From Variovorax sp. SG517 (GTDB lineage: Bacteria > Pseudomonadota > Gammaproteobacteria > Burkholderiales > Burkholderiaceae_C), in contig NZ_JABMJG010000004.1 of NCBI RefSeq assembly GCF_013376045.1, positions 248,001 through 312,000 on the forward strand: a DNA stretch of 64,000 nt, read 5' to 3'. Below the pieces are notes generated by a model. It saw nothing but the letters and a program-made list of their open reading frames with translations, searched no databases and was not told the DNA's origin. This document shows positions 35,558 through 43,976 of this stretch, piece after piece (the first letter of the stretch is position 1; each line of letters starts with the position of its first letter). The position numbers were made by a program, and so were the translations under genes.

Positions 35558-36940
35558 ATGAACGCAACACACGCTTCCCCTGCGAACGTCGACTGGAACG
35601 CCGTGCGCGAGGACCTGCGCGGCCTCAACGTGATCACCGCGCCCGGACAGCGCAAGCAGCTGTCGAAGGACTTCTACTGGTACAGCCCCATCCTCACCGA
35701 GCAGCTCGCGGGCTGCGTGGCCGACCTGGTGGTGAAGGTCGGCACCGAGGACGACGTGCGCCAGGCCGCGGCCGTGGCTGCGAAGTGGAAGCTGCCGCTC
35801 ACGGTGCGCGCGGGCGGCACCGGCAACTACGGCCAGTGCGTGCCGCTCGAAGGCGGCATCGTGCTCGACGTGACGCAGATGTGCCGCGTGCTCGACATCC
35901 GCGAGGGCAGCATCCGCGTGGAGGCCGGCGCACGCATGCACGACATCGACCTCGCCGCGCGCGAGACCGGGCAGGCGCTGCGCATGTGGCCCTCGACCTG
36001 GCACGTGGCCAGCATCGGCGGCTTCATCGCGGGCGGCTTCGGCGGCATCGGCTCGTTCCGCCACGGCATCCTGCGCGACCCCGGCAACCTGCTGCGCGCG
36101 CGGGTGATGACGGTGGAGCGCGAGCCGCGCGTCATCGAGCTGCACGGCGACGAGATCCAGCAGGTGCACCACGCCTACGGCACCAACGGCGTGATCCTCG
36201 ACGTGGAGGTTGCGCTGAGCCCGGCCGTCGACTGGGTGCACTGCACGGTGCTGTTCGACACCTACCGCGGCGCGCTCGACTTCGGCATCGCCGCGCAGGC
36301 GCCTTCGCTCGACATCTTCCTGCTGTCGACGGTGGAGGCCCGCTTCTCGCCCTACTACACGGCCATGCGCGACCGCTTCCCGGCCGACCGGCATGCGGTG
36401 TTCGCGATGGTCTCGCCCGAGTCGATGGATGACTTCAGCGCGCTCGCCGCGTCGCACGGCGGAACGATCTCGGTGGCGGGCACCGAGGCCGAGTTGCTCG
36501 CCGAAGGCCTGCCTCCCGCCTACGAGTGCGCGTTCAACCACACGACGCTGCAGGCGCTGAAGGCCGACCGCGGCTGGACCTATCTTCAGGTGGCCTACGC
36601 CCAGCCTTTCGACCCGGCCGTGGTCGAGCGGCACCTCGAGATCTTCGGCGACGACGTGCTGCAGCACCAGGACTTCGCGCGCGCCAACGGCGAGTGCGGC
36701 ACCTTCGGCATCCTGCTGGTGCGCTGGAAGGGCGAGGCCCATCAGTACGAGCTGATCCGCGAGATCGAGTCGCAGGGCGGCTGCAAGATCTTCAACCCGC
36801 ACGTCGTGACCATCGAAGACGGCGGCATGAAGACCATCGACACGCAGCAGATCGAGTTCAAGAAGCGCAGCGACCCGATGGGGTTGATGAACCCGGGCAA
36901 GACGCGCGGCTGGACCACCGACATGGCTGTCGAGCGCTGA
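35558..36940 (+). CDS. FAD-binding (PCMH/GlcD-type) oxidase
   Basis: This 460-residue flavoprotein has the PCMH FAD domain at about 40-230 (VRAGGTGNYGQCVPLEGGIV, FIAGGFGGIGSFRHG) and a C-terminal substrate domain ending MGLMNPGKTRGW. Members oxidise hydroxy acids, cresols or reduced heterocycles. The ATG at 35558 has GGAG upstream. Its place between the permease and receptor of one transporter suggests oxidation of the imported compound. Confidence 0.88.
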   Translation: MNATHASPANVDWNAVREDLRGLNVITAPGQRKQLSKDFYWYSPILTEQLAGCVADLVVKVGTEDDVRQAAAVAAKWKLPLTVRAGGTGNYGQCVPLEGGIVLDVTQMCRVLDIREGSIRVEAGARMHDIDLAARETGQALRMWPSTWHVASIGGFIAGGFGGIGSFRHGILRDPGNLLRARVMTVEREPRVIELHGDEIQQVHHAYGTNGVILDVEVALSPAVDWVHCTVLFDTYRGALDFGIAAQAPSLDIFLLSTVEARFSPYYTAMRDRFPADRHAVFAMVSPESMDDFSALAASHGGTISVAGTEAELLAEGLPPAYECAFNHTTLQALKADRGWTYLQVAYAQPFDPAVVERHLEIFGDDVLQHQDFARANGECGTFGILLVRWKGEAHQYELIREIESQGGCKIFNPHVVTIEDGGMKTIDTQQIEFKKRSDPMGLMNPGKTRGWTTDMAVER

Positions 36941-36998
36941 AATGACGACTTGGCGTTTTGTTCATCTTCGGTGGTCTTCTGGGCGCTGCCATCCAGGG

Positions 36999-37096
36999 CG
37001 CGCTCACGCCGACGGGGTACCTTGCTCCGCGAATGTCCCCCGCCCTTCGGGCTCCTCCTTTATTTCGCTGCGCAAGGCACCCCATCGGCGTGCGCG
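36999..37096 (+). repeat. Palindromic REP/MITE-like unit, left copy
   Basis: Ends are imperfect ~24-nt inverted repeats (left CACGCCGACGGGGTACCTTGC, right GCAAGGCACCCCATCGGCGTG region). The core holds TCCGCGAATGTCCCCCG and CTCCTCCTTTATTTCGCTGCG, also found in the right copy in reverse. No open frame or transposase is present. Confidence 0.75.
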
Positions 37097-37143
37097 TTGC
37101 AAGCCGTGGTCGTTGATCAGCCGCACACCAGCAGCGTGCCCAC

Positions 37144-37237
37144 TGCACAGGGCGTCGGGTACTCCCCGCAGCGAAATAAAGGAGGAGGCCGCAGGCCGGG
37201 GGACATTCGCGGAGGGGAGTACCCGGCGGCCTGTGCA
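37144..37237 (-). repeat. Palindromic REP/MITE-like unit, right copy (inverted)
   Basis: Ends are near-perfect inverted repeats: TGCACAGGGCGTCGGGTAC at left against its counterpart ending GGCCTGTGCA at right, including a perfect GGGTACTCCCC/GGGGAGTACCC pair. The core matches the left copy on the other strand. The ends differ from the left copy while pairing is kept, which suggests selection for structure. Confidence 0.78.
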
Positions 37238-37317
37238 CACGCCCCGAACAGAAGCAAAAGCGCCTCTCGACTGATATGAAAATCCCGTTTCGCATTCAAC
37301 CCCAGGAGTCCACTGCC

Positions 37318-38346
37318 ATGCGCGTTCCCGCTCTGACAATCCGTCCGCTTGCCCTCGGCATAGCCCTCGCTGCAGCCGCCTTCGCCGTGCAGGCGCAGGA
37401 AAAAGTGGTGTTCGCCACCAACTGGAAGGCGCAGGCCGGCCACGGCGGCTTCTACCAGGCGCTGGTGGACGGCACCTACAAGAAGTACGGCCTCGACGTC
37501 GACATCCAGCAAGGCGGCCCGATGGTCAACAACCGGCCGATGCTGCCGGCCGGCAAGGTCGACTTCCTGATGACCGGCAACCTGCTGCAGTCCTTCGACA
37601 ACGTGAAGAACGGCGTGCCCACCGTGGTGGTGGCCGCCTTCTTCCAGAAGGACCCGCAGGCCATGTTCGCCCACCCGGGCCAGGGCTTCGACACCTTCAA
37701 GGACATGGCCAAGGCGCCGGTGGCCTTCATCGGCAAGGACGGCCAGTTCAGCTTCTGGCAGTGGATGAAGTCGGAGCACGGCTTCAAGGACTCGCAGCTC
37801 AAGCCCTACACCTTCAACGTGGGCCCGTTCCTGGCCGACAAGAAGTCGATCCAGCAGGGCTATGCCATCTCGGAGCCGCTGTCGATCAAGGCGCAGGCGG
37901 GCTTCGACCCGGTGGTGCAGCTGCTGGCCGACAACGGCTTCTCGACCTACTCCACCACCATCGAGACGCGCGCCGACCTGGTGAAGACCAAGCCCGAGAC
38001 GGTGCGCAAGTTCATCGAGGCATCGATCATCGGCTGGAACAACTACCTCTACGGCGACAACAAGGCCGCCAACGAGATGATCGCCAAGATCAACCCCGAC
38101 TCGCCCGTGGCCTCCTCTCTGGGCTCCATCGAGCTGATGAAGAAGATGGGCATCGTCGACAGCGGCGAGTCGCTCACCAAGGGCATCGGCGCGATGGACG
38201 AGGCCCGCGTGAAGGACTTCTACGACAAGATGGTCAAGGCCGGCCTGTACAAGCCCGGCGAGGTCGACCTGTCGAAGGTGGTCACCACGCAGTTCGTGAA
38301 CAAGGGCGTCGGCATCGACGTGCGCAAGAAGCTCACGGGCAAGTAA
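37318..38346 (+). CDS. NMT1/TauA-type ABC transporter receptor
   Basis: This 342-residue protein has a signal peptide (MRVPALTIRPLALGIALAAA, cut near AQA) and an NMT1/THI5-like solute-binding domain (TNWKAQAGHGGFYQALVDGT, GKVDFLMTGNLLQSF). It fits the TauBC-like ATPase and permease at 33742-35428. The ATG at 37318 has CAGGAG upstream; an in-frame ATG at 37276 is possible but adds a hydrophilic extension before the signal. Confidence 0.92.
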   Translation: MRVPALTIRPLALGIALAAAAFAVQAQEKVVFATNWKAQAGHGGFYQALVDGTYKKYGLDVDIQQGGPMVNNRPMLPAGKVDFLMTGNLLQSFDNVKNGVPTVVVAAFFQKDPQAMFAHPGQGFDTFKDMAKAPVAFIGKDGQFSFWQWMKSEHGFKDSQLKPYTFNVGPFLADKKSIQQGYAISEPLSIKAQAGFDPVVQLLADNGFSTYSTTIETRADLVKTKPETVRKFIEASIIGWNNYLYGDNKAANEMIAKINPDSPVASSLGSIELMKKMGIVDSGESLTKGIGAMDEARVKDFYDKMVKAGLYKPGEVDLSKVVTTQFVNKGVGIDVRKKLTGK

Positions 38347-38399
38347 GCAGCAACAAGCAAGCACACCGTTTTTTCCCGCGGCCGCGCGGGGCTTGCGCC

Positions 38400-38469
38400 G
38401 GGGTCAGATGCCGGCGCCTGGGTTGCCATAAGGCACCGTGCGGCCTTTCATCCCCTGGGCTCTGACCCC
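38400..38469. repeat. GGGGTCAGA inverted-repeat element
   Basis: GGGGTCAGA (38400-38408) and TCTGACCCC (38461-38469) are perfect 9-bp inverted ends 52 nt apart, with a GGTTGCC/GGCACC-like hairpin between them. GGGGTCAGA-type ends are known from REP sequences mobilised by RAYT (IS200-like) transposases. No transposase is in the window. Confidence 0.6.
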
Positions 38470-38512
38470 GTCTCGCCAGCGACGCAAGTCCTGGGCGAAC
38501 CGGCCCTCAACC

Positions 38513-39103
38513 ATGAAAACGCTCGTCGTCCACTGCCATCCGAATCCTGACAGCTTCAACCACGCGCTCTACCGCACCGCCCTCGAGGCGCTCGAGCCCA
38601 GACATCACGTCAAGGCCATCGACTTGTACGCCGAGGGCTTCGACCCCACGCTGACACGCGAGGAGCGCGTCGCCTACCTCGACAACCCCGACCTGATCCG
38701 CGAACGTGTGAAACCCCACGTCGAAGCGCTGCTGTGGGCCGAGCACCTGGTGTTCGTTTTCCCCACCTGGTTCTACGGGCCGCCCTCGATGCTCAAGGGC
38801 TGGCTCGAAAGGGTCTGGCTGCCCGGCGTGGCCTTCCTGCCGGCGGAACGCAAGGGGCAGCTCGCGCGGTCGGGCATGCGGCACATCCGGAGGCTCACGG
38901 TGGTCACCACCGGCGGCGCGCCGCGCTGGTTCGTGATGGTCATCGGCGACCCGGGCAGGCGGCTTTTCACGCGGGCGCTGCGCGCGCTCTTCGCGTGGCG
39001 CTGCAAGGTGACGTGGCTGCAGCTGCACGACATGAACGCCGTCACCGCGAGCGACCGCACCCATTTCATCGAACGCGTCTCGCGCAAGCTGGGCAGCATC
39101 TAG
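38513..39103 (+). CDS. NAD(P)H-dependent flavodoxin-like oxidoreductase
   Basis: This 196-residue protein has a flavodoxin-like fold: MKTLVVHCHPNPDSFNHALY, EHLVFVFPTWFYGPPSMLKG and TTGGAPRW. It resembles NQO1/MdaB/KefF quinone reductases. Start at 38513 is the family start; upstream codons run into the GGGGTCAGA element. It is 39 nt upstream of the VanB-type reductase and may transfer electrons in the same pathway (inference). Confidence 0.9.
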   Translation: MKTLVVHCHPNPDSFNHALYRTALEALEPRHHVKAIDLYAEGFDPTLTREERVAYLDNPDLIRERVKPHVEALLWAEHLVFVFPTWFYGPPSMLKGWLERVWLPGVAFLPAERKGQLARSGMRHIRRLTVVTTGGAPRWFVMVIGDPGRRLFTRALRALFAWRCKVTWLQLHDMNAVTASDRTHFIERVSRKLGSI

Positions 39104-39142
39104 CAGAAGAACCTTCGATTCCAGAAGGAGACATACGACACC

Positions 39143-40114
39143 ATGAGCCTCGAACGCACGCTCACCGTCCGCGTCGAACGCATCTCGCGCCAGACGCCGG
39201 AAATCCTGGCCTTCGAGCTGGCCCACCCGTGGGGCCGGCCGCTGCCCTCCTACGAGGCCGGCGCGCACATCGACGTGCACATGCCCGGTGGCTTCTCGCG
39301 CCAGTATTCGCTGGCGCGGGCGCCCTTGGCGACCAACGCGGGGCGCTACGTGATCGGCGTGAAGCGCGAGCTTTCGAGCCGTGGCGGCTCGGCCTCGATG
39401 CACGAGCGCGTGCGCGAAGGCGACCTGCTGCCGATCAGCGCGCCGCGCAACACCTTCCCGCTGCGCGAGGAGGCCACGCACCACCTACTGCTGGCCGGCG
39501 GCATCGGCATGACGCCGCTGCTGGCGATGGCGCAGGCGCTCGCCGCACGCGGCGCGCAGTTCACGCTGTGCGTGTTCGCGCGCAGCGAGGAGCACCTGGC
39601 CTTTGCCGATGCGCTGCGCGCGCCGTCGCTGGCGCCGCACCTGCGGCTGCACCTCGACCAGGGAGATGCATCGCAGCGCATCGACCTGCACTCGCTGCTG
39701 GCCGGGCGCGCGCCCGGCACGCACCTGTACGTGTGCGGCCCCGGCGGCTTCATGCAGGCGGTGCGCGAAGCCGCCGCAAAGACGGATTGGCCCGAAGACG
39801 CGCTGCACGCCGAATACTTCGCCGCGCCCACCGACGCCGGCGCGACCGCCGGCCTGCCCTTCACGCTGAAGCTCGCGAAGCGCGGCATCACGGTGCCGGT
39901 GGCCGCGGACCAGACGGCCGTCGACGCGCTGCACGAGGTCGGCATCGACATTCCGGTGTCGTGCCAGCAGGGCCTGTGCGGCACCTGCGTGGTAGAGGGC
40001 GACGGCGAGGGCGCCGAGCACCGCGACTTCTGCCTCACCGGCAGCGAGCGCCGCCACAAGGTGGCGCTGTGCTGCTCGCGCGCCAAGGGGCTGGAACTGG
40101 AACTGCAGCTGTGA
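39143..40114 (+). CDS. PDR/VanB-family oxygenase reductase
   Basis: This 323-residue protein has an FMN/FAD-binding domain (SRQYSLARAP), an NAD-binding domain (LLAGGIGMTPLLAMA) and a C-terminal plant-type [2Fe-2S] domain with C274, C279, C282 and C311. It normally passes electrons from NADH to a Rieske oxygenase such as vanillate or phthalate demethylase, but no oxygenase gene is nearby. AGGAG precedes the ATG. The stop overlaps the TetR start (GTGA). Confidence 0.93.
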   Translation: MSLERTLTVRVERISRQTPEILAFELAHPWGRPLPSYEAGAHIDVHMPGGFSRQYSLARAPLATNAGRYVIGVKRELSSRGGSASMHERVREGDLLPISAPRNTFPLREEATHHLLLAGGIGMTPLLAMAQALAARGAQFTLCVFARSEEHLAFADALRAPSLAPHLRLHLDQGDASQRIDLHSLLAGRAPGTHLYVCGPGGFMQAVREAAAKTDWPEDALHAEYFAAPTDAGATAGLPFTLKLAKRGITVPVAADQTAVDALHEVGIDIPVSCQQGLCGTCVVEGDGEGAEHRDFCLTGSERRHKVALCCSRAKGLELELQL

Positions 40115-40785
40115 ACGCACGCGCCGCCATCACCGAAGAGAGCGACGGCGAGGCGCCCGCCACGCGCGGACGCTCGCGCAAGTACACGCAGGTGCTGGCC
40201 CTCATCAACCAGGCCGCCATCGAGGTGTTCGCGAGCGAGGGGCTGGCCGGCGCCTCGACGCAGGCCATCGCCGACAAGGCCGGGCTCTCGAAGGCGCAGC
40301 TGCACTACTACATCGACAGCAAGGAGGCGCTGTACCGGCAGGTGCTGCAGGACATCCTCAACGACTGGATCGTGGTGTTCGGCTTCAGCGACGAGGCCTT
40401 CGGCCCGCGCAAGGTGCTGGGCGACCTGATCCGCCGCAAGATGATGTTCTCGTTCGAGCATCCGCTGCGCTCGCGCATCTTCACGGCTGAAATGCTGCGC
40501 GGCGCGCCGGTCATCAACGACATGATGGAGACGAGCAAGCAGCGCACCGAACAGGCCGCCGCGGTGATCCAGAACTGGATGAACCAGGACCTGATGGACA
40601 AGGCCGATCCGATGCTGGTGCTGTTCCACATCTGGGCCGTGACGCAGTTCTACGCCGACCACGCCACGCAGGCCGCCTACTACCGCGATTCGATCCAGCA
40701 GGGTCAGGACAAGGACGGCAAGGACCGGCGCTACCTGATCGAGCAGGTGACCGAATTCCTGCTCAAGGGCGCGGGCGTCAGGTAG
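40111..40785 (+). CDS. TetR-family regulator, RutR-like
   Basis: This 224-residue regulator has a TetR helix-turn-helix at about 22-70 (ASTQAIADKAGLSKAQLHYY) and a C-terminal ligand domain like RutR (ALYRQVLQDILNDW, FHIWAVTQFYADHA). RutR senses uracil in E. coli and controls pyrimidine use. The GTG start overlaps the reductase stop. It converges with the RidA gene with an 8-bp overlap. Confidence 0.88.
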   Translation: MNARAAITEESDGEAPATRGRSRKYTQVLALINQAAIEVFASEGLAGASTQAIADKAGLSKAQLHYYIDSKEALYRQVLQDILNDWIVVFGFSDEAFGPRKVLGDLIRRKMMFSFEHPLRSRIFTAEMLRGAPVINDMMETSKQRTEQAAAVIQNWMNQDLMDKADPMLVLFHIWAVTQFYADHATQAAYYRDSIQQGQDKDGKDRRYLIEQVTEFLLKGAGVR

Positions 40786-41263
40786 ACGAGGAAGACGACG
40801 AGAAAGCGGTGCGGGGCAAGTACATGGTGGCTTCCACTTCCACCAGCACTTCGTCGCCCGGCAGGAAGCGCGACACCTCCACCACCGTGCTCACCGGCGG
40901 CTCGCCCGGATAGAACAGGCCGCGCACGCGGTTGTAGAAGGCGTAGTGCGGCAGGTGGCGGAAGTACTGCACCAGCTTCACCACGTCTTCCATCGTGCCG
41001 CCGTGCTCGGCCGCGATCTGCCGGATGCGCTCCAGCACGAACCAGCTCTGCGCGACGATGGGCGCCTCGAACACGTCCACCGACATCTGGCCGGTGGCGT
41101 AGCCCACGCTCTGCAGCGCGGTACGTGCTTCTTCAGGGATGGCGTCGTAGCCGGCGACAGCGCGGCGCGTGGCCGGGTCGACGGCGACCACGCCGCTCAT
41201 GAAGACGAAATCGCCCACGCGCTTGGCGGCCGCGTAGTTGGCCATCGGCTTGCCCATACTCAT
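40778..41263 (-). CDS. RidA/YjgF-family protein
   Basis: This 161-residue protein has the RidA fold (DFVFMSGVVAVDP, VKLVQYFRHLPHYAFYN, VEVSRFLPGDEVLVEVEATM). RidA proteins hydrolyse reactive enamine/imine intermediates or, as RutC, act in pyrimidine breakdown. The tail ends in a Ser run. Its ATG overlaps the amidohydrolase stop (ATGA), making it the last gene of the threonate operon. It overlaps the TetR gene convergently. Confidence 0.9.
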   Translation of the reverse strand: MSMGKPMANYAAAKRVGDFVFMSGVVAVDPATRRAVAGYDAIPEEARTALQSVGYATGQMSVDVFEAPIVAQSWFVLERIRQIAAEHGGTMEDVVKLVQYFRHLPHYAFYNRVRGLFYPGEPPVSTVVEVSRFLPGDEVLVEVEATMYLPRTAFSSSSSST

Positions 41264-42459
41264 TGCTCGTTGCTCTCCAGTCGTTGGCCGGCGCGGATGA
41301 CGGTGCGTTGCCGTCCGCGCGGGCCGATCAGTTCATGTTCCCCGGTGGCCGACAGCACCAGCAGGTCGGCCGGGCAGCCCGGCACGATGCGTCCGTCCCA
41401 CGCGAGCCCCAGCGCCTTCGCGGGGCTCACGGTGATGGTGTCGAGCCAGTCGTCGGCCGGCGCGAGGTGCGCCGCCTGCACGCCGAGGCCGAAGGTCTCC
41501 AGCAGGTCGTAGCTGCCGTAGGGATAGAAGGCGTCCTGCACGTTGTCGGTCGCCAGGCTCGCACGCAAGCCCCGTGCCGCCGCCTCGCGGATGCGCGTGA
41601 TGCCGCGCTGCACGGGCGTGCGGTCCCAGGCGCCCTGCAGGTAGAGATTGGTGGTCGGTAGCGCGACGAGGTGGATGCCCGCGCCGGCGCACAGCGCAAG
41701 CGTTTCGCCCGCTACGGCATCGTCCTGCACCGAGAGCGAGCAGGCGTGGCCGCTGACCACGCCCTGCCTGAAATCGCGCGCACGCACCAATTGGGCGATG
41801 CTGCGCAGGCCGGTGGCCTCGACGTCCAGGCCTTCGTCGACGTGGAAGTCGAGCGCCAGTCCGTGCTGCTGCGCGAGGTCGAACACGCGGCCCAGCTTGT
41901 GGACGATGCCCTCGTTCCGATAGACGAATGCGCCGAGCACGCCGCCCGCGCGCTTCACCTCGCGCGCGATGCGCTCGCCGGCCGCGATGTCGGCGAACAG
42001 ATCCAGCGGCGTGAGCGAGACGAACTGCAGCTCGATGCGGCCGCGCCATTCCTCGCGCAGCGCCTCGAACACCGCCAGCGCGGCCGGCGGCTCGGGCTGC
42101 ACCCAGTCGAGGTGCGTGCGCAGCGCGCGCGTGCCCGACAGCCATGCGTCGTGCAGCGCGCGCTCCATGCGCAGGCGCAGCGATTCGCCGGTCCAGCTCT
42201 CGCGGTGGCGGTTCATGCGCTCGATGGCGACGAACAGGTTGCCCTGCGCGGCGCCCACGTCCTGCACGGTGTAGTTCTTGTCGATGTGCGCGTGGGCCTC
42301 GACCAGTGCGCTCAGCAGCGTGCCCTTGGCTTGCCGCTTTTGCGCGCTGGGCGTGACGGAGGCGACCTTGTCGCCCTCGATGGTGACGTCGAACAGCTGC
42401 GCATCGCCCGCCGCGAAGCCACGCAGCGACGCCGGTATGCGCAGCGCCTCGAGCTTCAT
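41260..42459 (-). CDS. Cytosine-deaminase-like amidohydrolase
   Basis: This 399-residue protein belongs to the CodA-type amidohydrolases. Visible metal or catalytic motifs are [23 protein letters not shown] and ATDNVQDAF. Members deaminate cytosine, isoguanine, creatinine or N-substituted derivatives. Both ends are ATGA overlaps, with otnI upstream and ridA downstream, so it is translated with the four-carbon sugar-acid genes. The combination with RidA suggests that an imine or amine product is handled. Confidence 0.88.
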   Translation of the reverse strand: MKLEALRIPASLRGFAAGDAQLFDVTIEGDKVASVTPSAQKRQAKGTLLSALVEAHAHIDKNYTVQDVGAAQGNLFVAIERMNRHRESWTGESLRLRMERALHDAWLSGTRALRTHLDWVQPEPPAALAVFEALREEWRGRIELQFVSLTPLDLFADIAAGERIAREVKRAGGVLGAFVYRNEGIVHKLGRVFDLAQQHGLALDFHVDEGLDVEATGLRSIAQLVRARDFRQGVVSGHACSLSVQDDAVAGETLALCAGAGIHLVALPTTNLYLQGAWDRTPVQRGITRIREAAARGLRASLATDNVQDAFYPYGSYDLLETFGLGVQAAHLAPADDWLDTITVSPAKALGLAWDGRIVPGCPADLLVLSATGEHELIGPRGRQRTVIRAGQRLESNEQ

Positions 42460-43277
42460 GCGTGCCGCTGCCGCCAGTCGCGCAGCCAGCCCAGGCCGGC
42501 CGAGGTGCCGCCGGGCTCCGCGCCGCGCTTCGGCCGGTACTCGCAGCCGACCCAGCCCTGCCAGCCGCACTGCGCCGACACCTCGTCGAGCACGTCGAAG
42601 AGGTACGGGTAGTTCTGTTCGCCGATGTCGGGTTCGTTGCGATCGGGCACGCCGGCGATCTGGATGTGGCCGACGCGGCCGGTCGGCAGGTACTTGCGGA
42701 TCTTCATCGCCACGTCGCCCTCGACGATCTGGCAGTGGTAGAGGTCCATCTGCACCTTGAGGTTGGGCGCGCCGACGGTCTCGACGATCTCGTGCGCATG
42801 GTCCTGCCGGTTGAGGAAGAAGCCCGGGATGTCGCGCGTGTTGATCGGCTCGATCAGCACGTCGCGGCCCGCCTTGGCGGCCTCGGCGGCGGCCCAGCGC
42901 AGGTTGTCGACGTACACCGGCTGCAGCGCCTCGCGCTGCTGTCCCGCGGGCACGAGGCCGGCCATGACGTGGATGCGCGGGCAGTCGAGCGCCACGGCGT
43001 AGTCGATGGCCTTGGCGATGCCTTCGCGGAACTCGGCCTCGCGACCCGGCAGGCAGGCCAGGCCGCGCTCGCCGCCGTTCCAGTCGCCCGGTGGTCCGTT
43101 GAACAGCACTTGCTGCAGGCCGTTGTGCTTGAGCCGGGCGACGATTTCTTCCTTGGTGAAGTCGTAGGGGAAGAGGTATTCCACGGCCTTGAAGCCGTCC
43201 TTCGCAGCGGCGTCGAAGCGGTCGAGGAAGGCGAGCTCCGGATAGAGCATCGAGAGGTTGGCGGCGAATTGGGGCAT
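42456..43277 (-). CDS. otnI: 2-oxo-tetronate isomerase (hydroxypyruvate-isomerase family)
   Basis: This 273-residue TIM-barrel protein matches the Hyi/OtnI family: [48 protein letters not shown] and [15 protein letters not shown], with the conserved Glu residues. In this context it should isomerise 2-oxo-tetronate to 3-oxo-tetronate in L-threonate/D-erythronate breakdown. It lies 15 nt after otnC and overlaps the amidohydrolase start by ATGA. Confidence 0.93.
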   Translation of the reverse strand: MPQFAANLSMLYPELAFLDRFDAAAKDGFKAVEYLFPYDFTKEEIVARLKHNGLQQVLFNGPPGDWNGGERGLACLPGREAEFREGIAKAIDYAVALDCPRIHVMAGLVPAGQQREALQPVYVDNLRWAAAEAAKAGRDVLIEPINTRDIPGFFLNRQDHAHEIVETVGAPNLKVQMDLYHCQIVEGDVAMKIRKYLPTGRVGHIQIAGVPDRNEPDIGEQNYPYLFDVLDEVSAQCGWQGWVGCEYRPKRGAEPGGTSAGLGWLRDWRQRHA

Positions 43278-43292
43278 GGGGTGTTGTTTGTA

Positions 43293-43976
43293 CTACCAGC
43301 GCGCACCGAAGGTGCGGCGCAGTTCATCGATCTGATCGGCATCCAGCGGCTGGGGCCTTGCGGCCTGCGCGAGCTGCTGGAGCCTTGCGGTTTCCTCGAG
43401 TTCCTCGAGCACGGCCATGGCGGCGGCCGGCGTGTCGTGCCACACGTTGGGGCCCAGGCGCGTGAGCATCACGGCGCGGATAGGCGTGCCGGCCGCACCG
43501 AAGCGGCCGATGGCCTGCGCCACCTGCTCGGCCGCCTCGGGCGCGCCCGGGCGGTGGTACGGAATGACCGGCACATGGCCGACCTTCATCACGAAGTAGG
43601 GCGTGAGCGCGGGCAGCAGCTCGTCGCCGGGTTGCCGCAGCGTGAGCGCCACGCAGTGCGTGCTGTGCGTGTGGATAACCCAGGCGGTGTCCGCGTCGAA
43701 CTCGCGCGCGGCGGCGTAGATGCGCATGTGCAGCGCGATGGTCTTGCTGGCGCGGTCGCCGCCAATCTGCCGGCCCTGTGCGTCGAGCCGTGCGAGCCGT
43801 GCGGGGTCGAGGAAGCCGAGGCAGGCGTCGGTCGGCGTGATGAGGAAACCGCCGTCGTCCAGGCGCACGCTGATGTTGCCGGCCGTGGCGTGCACGTAGC
43901 CGCGCTCGAACAGGCTGCGGCCGACGCGGCAGATCTCCTCGCGGGCCTGGTTCTCTGCTGACATGCTCTCGGTCAT
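43293..43976 (-). CDS. otnC: 3-oxo-tetronate 4-phosphate decarboxylase (class II aldolase family)
   Basis: This 227-residue protein belongs to the class II aldolase/adducin family: RGYVHATAGNISVRL, THSTHCVAL (metal His pair) and MKVGHVPVIPYHRPG. Next to OtnK and OtnI it should decarboxylate 3-oxo-tetronate 4-phosphate to dihydroxyacetone phosphate. The start at 43976 overlaps the otnK stop (ATGA); a second in-frame ATG lies 4 codons later. Confidence 0.93.
   Translation of the reverse strand: MTESMSAENQAREEICRVGRSLFERGYVHATAGNISVRLDDGGFLITPTDACLGFLDPARLARLDAQGRQIGGDRASKTIALHMRIYAAAREFDADTAWVIHTHSTHCVALTLRQPGDELLPALTPYFVMKVGHVPVIPYHRPGAPEAAEQVAQAIGRFGAAGTPIRAVMLTRLGPNVWHDTPAAAMAVLEELEETARLQQLAQAARPQPLDADQIDELRRTFGARW

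Larger units (their letters stand above)
36941..37317. other. 377-nt gap filled by an inverted pair of palindromic elements
   Basis: No gene is supported here. Two related ~95-bp units (36999-37096 and 37144-37237) face opposite ways with 47 nt between. The last 80 nt hold the receptor gene's leader. Confidence 0.75.

Noticed and set aside
38367..38390. Hairpin CCCGCGGCCGCGCGGG as terminator after the NMT1-type receptor
   Set aside because: The T-run precedes the hairpin on the plus strand and becomes an A-run on the minus strand, so it fits an intrinsic terminator on neither.
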